Source: Thermococcus sp.
Lineage (GTDB): Archaea; Methanobacteriota_B; Thermococci; Thermococcales; Thermococcaceae
Assembly (NCBI GenBank): GCA_011050175.1
Contig: DRGF01000003.1
Span: 1 to 9,312, forward strand
Length of the DNA stretch: 9,312 nt
Direction of reading: 5' to 3'
Part shown: positions 1 through 6,513 of the stretch, piece after piece
Layout of the letters: each line of letters begins with the position of its first letter
How positions within the stretch are numbered: the stretch's first letter is position 1
Program-made: the position numbers and the translations under genes
The notes under the pieces: generated by a model
The model's input: the letters and a program-made list of their open reading frames with translations, nothing else
Databases searched by the model: none
What the model was told of the DNA's origin: nothing

Positions 1-221
1 GCCCCGAGTGCGGAGGGACGATGAAGAGCAAGGGCGACTACCTCAAGTGCAAGCGCTGTGGGCACAAGATGCCGAAGAAGCTCATCCCCGTAGAAGTCCC
101 GCGCGAGCTGGAGAGGAAGATCTACGAAGTGCCGCCAGACGCGAGAAAGCACCTGTCGAGGCCGCTGGTACTGCCTGGTGGAGAGGAGAGGATTTTGGAG
201 GCGCTGGAAGTTTTGAGATGA
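1..221 (+). CDS. tiaS: C-terminal fragment, probably tRNA(Ile2) 2-agmatinylcytidine synthetase TiaS
   Basis: This is the 3' end of a gene entering from the left edge; the reading frame has codons starting at base 3, and bases 1-2 (gc) fit the end of a Cys codon. The visible 72 residues begin with a zinc ribbon: (C)PECGG, then CKRCGH about 13 residues later, giving four metal-binding cysteines. Near the C-terminus is the segment [15 protein letters not shown], which resembles the end of archaeal TiaS. TiaS attaches agmatine to C34 of the tRNA-Ile2 anticodon so that it reads AUA codons, and it ends in a zinc ribbon. The ATG at 21 lies inside the zinc ribbon, so it is not the real start. Only the tail is visible; the assignment rests on the ribbon plus the terminal motif, and another zinc-ribbon nucleic-acid enzyme cannot be excluded. 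The TGA stop is part of the first palindrome of the following intergenic region. Confidence 0.72.
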   Translation, partial: PECGGTMKSKGDYLKCKRCGHKMPKKLIPVEVPRELERKIYEVPPDARKHLSRPLVLPGGEERILEALEVLR

Positions 222-236
222 TAATTCTAATTATCA
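219..236. repeat. Perfect palindrome TGATAATT-CT-AATTATCA
   Basis: An 8-bp perfect inverted repeat with a 2-bp centre begins at the TGA stop of the upstream gene. Its right arm contributes the 9-mer ATTATCATA (230-238), which recurs at 283-291 and 298-306. It lies upstream of the TATA-like box of the ATPase gene. It may be a regulator-binding site; too little thymine follows for a convincing terminator. Confidence 0.6.
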
Positions 237-256
237 TAATTCCAACTCTCACTCTG

Positions 257-270
257 CCAAAAAGCTTAAG
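257..270 (+). promoter_or_regulatory. Putative BRE/TATA box for the ATPase gene
   Basis: The sequence CCAAAAAGCTTAAG resembles Thermococcales promoters, with an A-rich BRE (about 257-263) followed by a TATA-like GCTTAAG (264-270). Archaeal transcription usually starts about 25 bp downstream of the box centre, which would be around 292-294, just before the GGTGAT ribosome-binding-like sequence at 294-299. The position is inferred from spacing; no start site can be seen directly. Confidence 0.45.
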
Positions 271-271
271 G

Positions 272-304
272 TGATAATCACAATTATCATAACGGTGATT
301 ATCA
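272..304. promoter_or_regulatory. Nested inverted repeats, candidate operator of the ATPase gene
   Basis: TGATAATCAC (272-281) is perfectly inverted as GTGATTATCA (295-304). A shorter pair is nested within it: TGATAAT (272-278) and ATTATCA (283-289), separated by 4 bp. The 9-mer ATTATCATA occurs at 283-291 and 298-306, a 15-bp offset. The block falls between the TATA-like box and the start of the ATPase, overlapping the predicted transcription start. In archaea that is a common place for a repressor site. GGTGAT (294-299), complementary to the 16S rRNA 3' end, is embedded in it. Confidence 0.55.
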
Positions 305-317
305 TATTGTCCGCTTC

Positions 318-1651
318 GTGAACAGGACGGAAGAGCTTAAAGCGATTAAAGAGAGGCTCCCAAGCGACGGGTTCGAGCTCATCGTCATCTACGGCAGGAG
401 GCGCGTTGGAAAAACCCGCCTTGTCCTTGAGGCCGTTAAAGAATTTTCCCACGTCTATTACCTCGCCGTTGAGGGGGACAACCTGAGGCACTTCAAGGAA
501 ACTGCTGAAAGGGTCTTCCCCGAGGTTAGGTACGTCCGCGAGGACTGGGAGGCGCTCCTCCACGCCCTCAGGGACAAAATAATCGTCATAGACGAGTTCC
601 CGAACCTGATAAAGGAAGACCCCGGGGTTTTGAGCGTATTTCAGAGGGCCATTGACACTGAACTGGCCGGCTCAAACACGAAGCTCATTCTCCTCGGCTC
701 CTCCGTGAGCATGATGACGAAGAAAGTCCTCAGCTACAAGAGCCCACTCTACGGCAGGAGGACGGGCTCCATGAAGCTCAAACCGCTGAAGTTCTTCCAC
801 CTCAGGGAGTTCTTTCCCCGCGCGAGCTGGGAGGAGCTTGTAGAGGTCTACGGCATGACGGACGGGATTCCCTTCTACATAGCCCAGGTCAGGCTGCCCT
901 TCTGGGAGTGGCTCGATAGGGAGCTGAAGAACCCAGTGAGCTTCTTCCGCGACGAGGTGGATTTCCTGCTGAGGTACAAGTTCACGGAGACGAGGACGTA
1001 CAGGAGGATACTTGAGGCAATAGCCCTCGGCAAGACGACGCCGAAGGAGATAAGGGACTTCACTGGCATGAGACACTCGGAGATAACTCCCTACCTCCGG
1101 AACTTAATCGAGACCGGGCTTGTGGTGAGGGAAGTTCCCATCACTGAAAAACCAAACTCCAAGCTGGGTCGCTACTACGTTGCTGACAACTTCCTCGCCT
1201 TCTGGTTCCGCTTCGTTTACCCAAATCTTTCGCTCATAGAGGAGGGAATATTTGACGTGAATGAGATACGAGAGGCCTACAACCACTACCTTGGCCCAAT
1301 TTTCGAGAAAATTGCCAGGCAGTTCCTCATTGAGCTGAACAGGGGCGGAAAGCTGCCCTTCAGGTCCACGAAGGTTGGAAAATGGTGGAGAAAAGGAGAG
1401 GAAATTGACCTCATAGCCTTAAACGAGCGGGAGAAGAAAGCCTCTTTGTTGAGGCAAAGTGGAAAGAACTGAGCAGAAGAGAGGCACGGGGCGTTTTGAG
1501 GGATCTGGAGAGGAAAGCAGAGCTCGTTGGGCTTGAGGGCTGGGAAAAGAGTTGTGGGCTCGTGACAAGGAGGGTACGGGAAAAAGAAGAGCTGAGGGGC
1601 GAGGGCTGGCTGGTATGGGACTTGGAAGACTTCGAAAGGCTACCTGAGTGA
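318..1651 (+). pseudogene. Archaeal ATPase (PF01637 + DUF234), frameshifted
   Basis: STAND-like P-loop ATPase of the family that is multicopy in Thermococcales. The first frame (318-1472) encodes Walker A GRRRVGKT (residues 26-33), Walker B IIVIDE (88-93), a sensor-like LILLGSS (123-129), a winged-helix-like segment (about 228-275) and the start of DUF234, a PD-(D/E)XK nuclease-like domain, with GEEID (360-364). The frame then runs into a stop after an off-family tail. From 1442 the -1 frame continues smoothly as LFVEAKWKEL and on to LVWDLEDFERLPE, ending at TGA 1649-1651; joined, it gives about 444 aa, a normal family length. One base, probably a C in a CCC run near 1440-1442, is missing, and the break separates the catalytic Asp from the E-x-K motif. 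GTG 318 is the first usable start codon after an in-frame TAA at 267-269, but the family's usual Phe-Val-Asn-Arg N-terminus begins upstream at an ATT (306). Function is not established; roles in defence or mobile DNA are speculative. A sequencing error is possible. Confidence 0.82.
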
Positions 1652-1663
1652 TCATTTCGCTCC

Positions 1664-3160
1664 TCAAAGCAGCCTCCCCATGAACTCCTCCCACAGCTTT
1701 TTGAAGTCCTCGTGCTTTTCCCCGCTCGGCTCGAAGGCCTTCTCCACTGCGGGTTCCTCCCAGGCGCTCAGGACGTCTTTCCCTTCAGCCACCGCGCGTG
1801 CTATCATGAAGGTTCCCTGCGCGGAGCCGTTGAGCTCCACCGGCCGGACTATTTTCTTCCCGCTGAAGTCGGCTATCAGCTGCAGGAGCGGGTCTATCTG
1901 CGAAGCGCCCCCGTCGGAGGTCAGGGAGCCAATCTCAACCCTGGTTCCCGATTCCATGGCGGCTATAACCTCCGCGGCCCTCATCGCTATCCCCGCTATG
2001 AGCGCCTTGATGACGTCGTTCCTTCCGACGCTGAGCGACAGGTTGAGGAGCGCTCCCCTGAAGTCAGGCCTCAGATAGGGCGTGGAGAGGCCGGCGAAGG
2101 CGGGAATAAAGAGCACCCTCGGAAGGGTGGGGTCTTTAAACGCACCGCTGATCTCAGAGTAGTCCTTGATGAGGCCAACGCTCAGGAGCCAGTCAACGGC
2201 CGAACCGGAGGCGTTTATTATTCCCTCGAGGAGGTAGAGCGTCTTTTTCCTGGTTTTAAGGGCGACCATCGGGTAGAGGCCTGGCGACGCTGGCTTCGGC
2301 TTCTCGCCTACGTTCAGGTCAATGAACGTCCCCGTTCCGTGGGTCATCTTCGCGCTCCCCGGCTCAACACCCGCACGGTAAAGGGCCGCCTGCTGATCCG
2401 CCACCATCGTGAGGAGGGGCACACCGTAGTCCGTTTCCCCCACTGGGAGGTCGTTCGGCTGGAGGGCGGGAAGGATTTTCTTGGGAATTCCCACGATGCC
2501 CATGATGTTGTCGCTCCACTTGAGGTAGAACGGGTCAAAGAGGCCCGTCGCGGATGCGTTCGTGTAGTCCGTCACATGCTTCCCCGTCAGGTTCCACGCT
2601 ATCCAGCTGTCCATCGTGCCGAACTTCGCAGTTCCCTCCTCGACGGCCTTCCTGACTTCTGGCACGTTGTCCATTAGCCAGCGTAGGTGCATCGAGGAGT
2701 GGGAAGTGCCGAAGCCCACGTGGGCCAGGGTGATTATATAGGCTCCCTTTGGTAGGCTGGCTATTCCGGGAACGATGCGGGAGAGTCCGTAGAAGACCTT
2801 TCCGAGAGCCCTACCAAAGCGAACAAGGAAATCGCGAGAAAAGGCCTCCACGATATCTTGGGTCCTTGTGTCCTGCCAGGTTATCATGTTGTGGAGCGCT
2901 CCTTCGTCGTCCCACACGACGGTGGAGCTCCGCTGGTTGGTGATGGCCATTCCCTTTGGCATCCCAAGGGAAGAGGTAACCCCGTCTATGAGCCGCCTGA
3001 CCGTTTCAATGAGCTCTTCGGGGTCGAGTTCGGCCCAGCCAGGCTCCGGATAAACGGGCCGCGTTCTCATGCTCTTCTCCAGGAGCTTTTCCCCCTCCTC
3101 GGAAAAAGCGTAGGCCTTGACGTTCGTAGTCCCAACGTCCAGGATGAGGTAGTAACTCAT
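1664..3160 (-). CDS. Divergent FGGY-family kinase, glycerol kinase-like
   Basis: A 498-aa sugar/polyol kinase of the FGGY family, close to the usual length of glycerol kinase (about 500). Seen in order: the phosphate loop DVGTT (8-12), TNQR (74-77), MITWQDTRT (92-100), a DYTNAS block (198-203), the catalytic-base motif ADQQAAL with Asp255, HGTGTF (274-279) and SDGGAS (415-420). The overall family call is firm. Substrate is less so: the Glu that follows Arg in glycerol kinases (QRET) is Ser78, the glycerol-contacting Tyr of the YFS motif appears to be Ser153, and a hydrophobic stretch (about 108-152) is roughly 20 residues longer than in canonical GlpK. It is the last gene of the operon, its ATG overlapping the preceding stop (ATGA), with GGAGG about 7 nt upstream. 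Glycerol kinase is the most likely name by homology and context, forming sn-glycerol 3-phosphate from glycerol and ATP in the cytoplasm, but another polyol or a glycerol derivative is plausible. Confidence 0.85.
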   Translation of the reverse strand: MSYYLILDVGTTNVKAYAFSEEGEKLLEKSMRTRPVYPEPGWAELDPEELIETVRRLIDGVTSSLGMPKGMAITNQRSSTVVWDDEGALHNMITWQDTRTQDIVEAFSRDFLVRFGRALGKVFYGLSRIVPGIASLPKGAYIITLAHVGFGTSHSSMHLRWLMDNVPEVRKAVEEGTAKFGTMDSWIAWNLTGKHVTDYTNASATGLFDPFYLKWSDNIMGIVGIPKKILPALQPNDLPVGETDYGVPLLTMVADQQAALYRAGVEPGSAKMTHGTGTFIDLNVGEKPKPASPGLYPMVALKTRKKTLYLLEGIINASGSAVDWLLSVGLIKDYSEISGAFKDPTLPRVLFIPAFAGLSTPYLRPDFRGALLNLSLSVGRNDVIKALIAGIAMRAAEVIAAMESGTRVEIGSLTSDGGASQIDPLLQLIADFSGKKIVRPVELNGSAQGTFMIARAVAEGKDVLSAWEEPAVEKAFEPSGEKHEDFKKLWEEFMGRLL

Positions 3161-3525
3161 CCAACCGCCTCCATATCGCGCTCCGCAATCACATCAACAC
3201 CGGTTCCAGCAACATCCTTCACGATAACCTGACCGCGCCTGACCGGGGTCTCCACAACGACCCCTTTGAGGGCATCTATAACGTCCCGAATCCTGTCCTT
3301 GGGCACGGGTTCTGCCGTTCTCACCGGAAGGCGTGGATAGCGGGCGTTGAGTATCCTAACGGTCGTCGTGACAATCCGCCTCGGGTTCCTCACTTCCTCC
3401 TCCCCGAATCTCTTGCCCTCAAGGCAGGCAAAGCCAACGACATGAACCGCGTTCCCCTCGACCGTGATCCTCAGCCTGCATCCCTTGGGGCACCGAATGC
3501 AGAGAACCTCATACTCCTGCGACAT
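3157..3525 (-). CDS. DUF1667 four-cysteine protein of the glycerol redox module
   Basis: A small protein of 122 aa. The N-terminus carries CIRCPKGC (Cys9, Cys12, Cys16) and a fourth cysteine in GFACLEG (Cys34), a CxxCx3C...C arrangement that could bind an Fe-S cluster or zinc. The middle has the conserved NPRRIVTTTVRI segment typical of DUF1667 (PF07892), and the C-terminus is valine/aspartate rich. Members of this family are known next to GlpA, an FAD oxidoreductase and GlpK in Thermotoga and Thermococcales, so a role in electron transfer or assembly of that complex is inferred. The ATG at 3525 was chosen over an upstream in-frame ATG at 3582 because GAGGTG lies about 8 nt before it, the protein then begins just before the conserved cysteines, and the overlap with the preceding gene falls to 17 nt. 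Its TGA overlaps the kinase ATG. Confidence 0.85.
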   Translation of the reverse strand: MSQEYEVLCIRCPKGCRLRITVEGNAVHVVGFACLEGKRFGEEEVRNPRRIVTTTVRILNARYPRLPVRTAEPVPKDRIRDVIDALKGVVVETPVRRGQVIVKDVAGTGVDVIAERDMEAVG

Positions 3526-4753
3526 CGATGTACACCTCTTCCGCCCCGTCGATAGCTTCCCGGGGGATCTCAATCCGCTCAAGCGTCGACGGCCTCACAT
3601 ACTGCCGGAACTCCTTCTTCAGGATCTCTCCATTCCCGCCCCTGACGATTATCCACGCGCGGCCTTCGACAGCAGGCCTGAGAAAAGCAACCACCGGTCT
3701 CTCGTCCTCCCATTCCAGCCGGTGGGGCGTCAGCGTCCGGACGTTGCTCCCGGGCTTGAAGGGTACTGGGTTATCAAGCCGTCCCTCGCCCGCCAGGTAC
3801 TTCTCAACGCCGTCTGCCGCGATGTAAGCGCTCTCAACGGCGTCGTCAACGTAGTCGAATATCTGGACGAGGTTGCCGGCGGCAAAAACTCCCCGCACCG
3901 TGCTCTCAAAGAACTCGTTCACGACCGGTCCCCTGGTCCTCGGGTCTATCTCGGCCCCAATTGCCCTCAACTTCTTGGCATAGGGCACGAGGCCAACGGA
4001 GAATATCACCGTGTCGCAGGGGTAGAACTCTTCAGTGCTGGGTATGGGCCTCCAGTTCTCGTCGACCTTCACGAGGATTACTCCCTCGACCCTCTCCTTC
4101 CCCACTATCTCCTTCACCACAGTTCTGGGCCTGAAAGGTATGTTGAAGTCGAGGATGCACTGCTGGACGTTCCTCGGGAGGCCAACGAAGAACTCCTCCG
4201 GAAAGACGACGGTTATAGACTCAACCCCCTCCAGGTAAAGATGCCTGGCGACGATCATGCCAACGTCCCCGCCGCCGACTATGAGGACCCTCTTCCCGGG
4301 CAGGATTCCGTAGAGGTTCACAAGCCTCTGCACCATTCCGGCAGTGTAAATACCAGCGGGCCTCGTCCCACCGACCTTTATCTCGAAGGGGTGCCTCTCC
4401 CTGCAGCCTATTGCGTACACTATCGAGCGGGCCTTTATGCGCTCGACACCCCGCGGGCTCACCGTCACAAGCTCCTTGACGTCTCCCCCGGCGTTTACGG
4501 ATTTGACGTACGTGTTCAGGTGCACATCAAGGCCGAGTTTGCTAGCCTCATCCATAAAATGGCCCGCAAACTCCGGTCCGGAGAGGGCCTTTCCAAATAT
4601 TTTGGTCCCGAAGCCGTCGTGGATGCACTGGTCGAGGATACCCCCGAGTTCTTCCTTTCGTTCGATGAGCGCGACATCGTAGCCCTTACCGGCGAGCTTA
4701 ACCGCCGCGGCCATCCCGCTCGGCCCTCCGCCGATCACAACGACGTCCTTCAC
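3509..4753 (-). CDS. FAD/NAD(P)-dependent oxidoreductase, partner of GlpA-like dehydrogenase
   Basis: A 414-aa flavoprotein of the pyridine nucleotide-disulfide oxidoreductase superfamily, often labelled NADH oxidase in Thermococcales. Seen: an N-terminal FAD Rossmann motif VVVIGGGPSG (4-13) ending with Glu31; GGILDQCIHDGFG (37-49) with a Cys-x-His, characteristic of this subfamily; YAIGCRERHPF (113-123); a second dinucleotide motif VLIVGGGDVG (156-165); and the FAD-closing motif GVFAAGN (288-294). It probably moves electrons between the GlpA-like enzyme and NAD(P) or another carrier, in the place taken by GlpB in the bacterial GlpABC complex, though it is not clearly GlpB itself. The start is GTG at 4751-4753, overlapping the upstream TGA (GTGA), with GGGGTGAGG just before it; no better ATG exists. 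The gene's 3' end overlaps the DUF1667 start by 17 nt. The direction of electron flow and the acceptor are inferred only from neighbours. Confidence 0.88.
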   Translation of the reverse strand: MKDVVVIGGGPSGMAAAVKLAGKGYDVALIERKEELGGILDQCIHDGFGTKIFGKALSGPEFAGHFMDEASKLGLDVHLNTYVKSVNAGGDVKELVTVSPRGVERIKARSIVYAIGCRERHPFEIKVGGTRPAGIYTAGMVQRLVNLYGILPGKRVLIVGGGDVGMIVARHLYLEGVESITVVFPEEFFVGLPRNVQQCILDFNIPFRPRTVVKEIVGKERVEGVILVKVDENWRPIPSTEEFYPCDTVIFSVGLVPYAKKLRAIGAEIDPRTRGPVVNEFFESTVRGVFAAGNLVQIFDYVDDAVESAYIAADGVEKYLAGEGRLDNPVPFKPGSNVRTLTPHRLEWEDERPVVAFLRPAVEGRAWIIVRGGNGEILKKEFRQYVRPSTLERIEIPREAIDGAEEVYIDVAGV

Positions 4754-6513
4754 GGTTCCTCACCCCTAACGGTGCCGTTGAAGAGCCTCCCACCGTTCTC
4801 CTTGACGACCTGGGAAATCGGAACTCCCAGCTCCCTTGACAGTATCTCCGCCGCTCTCAGTGTGCAGTAACCGCCTTGGCACGTTCCCATTCCGAGCCTC
4901 GTGCGTCTCCTGATGGCGTCAAGGGTTCTCGCGCCCCGGCGTATCGCCTCCACTATTTCAGCCTCTGAGACCATCTCGCAGGTGCACACGATGTTGCCCC
5001 AGCGCGGGTCTTCCTTTATCCTCCTATCGAGTTCCTCAAGGCTCATCTCGCTCGCACGAGGAATCGGTTCCCTGTGCGGGTTGAAGTCGGGCTTCGGCTC
5101 CAGAGTGAGCCCCATCGAGCGCAGCTGCTCGACGGCGTACTCCGCTATTGCAGGTGCTGACGCGAGCCCGGGAGACTGTATCCCGGCAACGTGGAGGAGG
5201 TTCTTAACCCACTTCGCGGGCCTTATTATGAAGTCCTCCGTGAAGGTCGGCGCCCTGACCCCGGCAAAGTAGCGGATTATCCTGTGCCTCGGAAAGTCCG
5301 GGTATATCTCCCTGTAGCGCTCGAGTATCTCTTCGATCTCCTCGGGATGGACTGACGTGTCGGTTTTATCCGGCACCTCGACCGCGGTCGGCCCCCAGAG
5401 GATGTTTCCGTGAACGGTGGGGTTTATGCCACCGCCCTTGGTGTGGGCCGGCGCAGGAAACCTGAGCTCGGTGACGCAGTGGTTCACCCAGCCCTCAAGC
5501 TCTTTGTCGAAGAGAAGGATAACGCCCTTCCTCGGGTGTATGGTGTACTCCCTCGAGCCGGCAAGCTCGGCTATCTCATCAGCGAAAACGCCGGCGGCGT
5601 TCACGACGTACCTAGCTAGAAAAGTCCCCCTGTTCGTAACGACGCCCTTAATGGTCTCCCCTTCCCTGATGAAGCCCACCACCTCTGTCTCGAGGTGTAT
5701 TTCAACACCGTTGGCAATCGCGTTTTCCGCCAATGCGGCAACGAGCTCGTAGGGGTCGAGTATGCCGGCTGAGGGGACGTAAACCGCGGCCCAGGCCTCC
5801 CTCGTGGCCTTGGGTTCCAGTTTCCATATCCCCTCGCCTCTGATTATGCGTATTCCCTTAACGCCGTTCAGCATGCCCTTGAGCTTCACGAGGTACGGGA
5901 AGATGTAGGCCGAGACGAATTTGTAGAACGGGCCCGGGAGGTATCTCCTGTACTTCTGGAGTGTCCGCGGGGTTATCAGCCAGAGGCTTCCGACGCGCTT
6001 GAACTTGACCCCCAAATCCCTTGCAAGCTCATCATACATCGCGTTTCCCCTGACGTTGAGTTTGGCCTTCAGCGTGCCGCGCTTCGGGGCCACTCCTGGG
6101 TGTATCATCCCGTTGTTCGCCTTTGATGCCCCCACAGAAACGTCGGTGGCCTTTTCGAGGAGGGCGACCTTCAGACGGTACTTTGAGAGCTCCCTCGCTA
6201 TCGCCGTCCCGGTAACACCGCCCCCGATTATGACGACGTCGTACTCGCCGATAATTCTATCCTTGTTCTCCTCGTAGAGCTTCCTCCTCCGCTCTTCCTT
6301 ACGTTTTAGCTCTTCTTTGGGGTAGCCTTTCCACCGTATCCTGTTCACAACGCCCTCGACGCCCTTGATCCTCCCCACGGCAAGCCCTATCTCGACCCAC
6401 TCCTGGTAAGTCTCCACCTCCCCGTCGAGGAAGACCACGCCGTCCCGGACCTCAAACTTTATTTCATAGGGAAAGTCCCGGAGGGCCTTCCGAACCTTTG
6501 ATTCGAGGCTCAT
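4750..6513 (-). CDS. glpA: GlpA-like FAD glycerol-3-phosphate dehydrogenase with N-terminal BON domain
   Basis: A 587-aa protein with three parts. Residues 1-62 resemble a BON domain (amphipathic helices, VVFLDGEVET, and GVEGVVNRI at its end), joined by a charged helical linker (66-90). Residues 91-460 are a DAO-type FAD oxidase: YDVVIIGGGVTG (91-102), EKATDVSVGASKANNGMIHPG, VVNAAG (303-308), and RYFAGVRAP with HVAGIQSPGL near the end. The C-terminus is a BFD-like [2Fe-2S] domain with Cys510, Cys512, Cys545 and Cys550. The FAD plus BFD arrangement is that of anaerobic GlpA, which oxidises sn-glycerol 3-phosphate to dihydroxyacetone phosphate. The BON domain is not part of E. coli GlpA, and an aromatic-rich stretch (about 190-220) looks like an insertion. 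The start ATG overlaps the upstream stop (ATGA), with GGAGATGAT 6 nt before it. No signal peptide is present, so it is cytoplasmic or peripherally membrane-bound. The exact substrate depends on that of the kinase. Confidence 0.87.
   Translation of the reverse strand: MSLESKVRKALRDFPYEIKFEVRDGVVFLDGEVETYQEWVEIGLAVGRIKGVEGVVNRIRWKGYPKEELKRKEERRRKLYEENKDRIIGEYDVVIIGGGVTGTAIARELSKYRLKVALLEKATDVSVGASKANNGMIHPGVAPKRGTLKAKLNVRGNAMYDELARDLGVKFKRVGSLWLITPRTLQKYRRYLPGPFYKFVSAYIFPYLVKLKGMLNGVKGIRIIRGEGIWKLEPKATREAWAAVYVPSAGILDPYELVAALAENAIANGVEIHLETEVVGFIREGETIKGVVTNRGTFLARYVVNAAGVFADEIAELAGSREYTIHPRKGVILLFDKELEGWVNHCVTELRFPAPAHTKGGGINPTVHGNILWGPTAVEVPDKTDTSVHPEEIEEILERYREIYPDFPRHRIIRYFAGVRAPTFTEDFIIRPAKWVKNLLHVAGIQSPGLASAPAIAEYAVEQLRSMGLTLEPKPDFNPHREPIPRASEMSLEELDRRIKEDPRWGNIVCTCEMVSEAEIVEAIRRGARTLDAIRRRTRLGMGTCQGGYCTLRAAEILSRELGVPISQVVKENGGRLFNGTVRGEEP

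Noticed and set aside
8..274. Frame of 88 codons overlapping the tiaS tail
   Set aside because: The alternative frame at 3-221 carries the four zinc-ribbon cysteines and the terminal family motif; this one is a low-complexity shadow running into the palindromes.
1430..1450. Programmed -1 ribosomal frameshifting in the ATPase gene
   Set aside because: There is no X-XXY-YYZ heptamer in the right phase and no evident downstream stem; a missing C in a short C run explains it more simply.
219..1651. ATPase plus palindromes as a mobile element with terminal inverted repeats
   Set aside because: The TGATAAT palindromes occur only on the left side; no matching repeat or target-site duplication is seen near 1651, and no transposase or integrase is present.
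1652..1663. Bidirectional terminator between the convergent ATPase and kinase genes
   Set aside because: The 12-bp gap contains no T tract or hairpin beyond the short TGATCA at the ATPase stop.
1712..2677. Open frame of 321 codons on the plus strand, opposite the kinase
   Set aside because: It is the mirror of the FGGY kinase, Arg/Gly/Val/His-rich with no motif, and no ribosome binding site was apparent.
3464..4870. Open frame of 468 codons on the plus strand, opposite the FAD oxidoreductase
   Set aside because: It is antisense to a gene with clear FAD and NAD motifs, has no recognisable domain, and long antisense frames are expected in GC-rich DNA with this codon bias.
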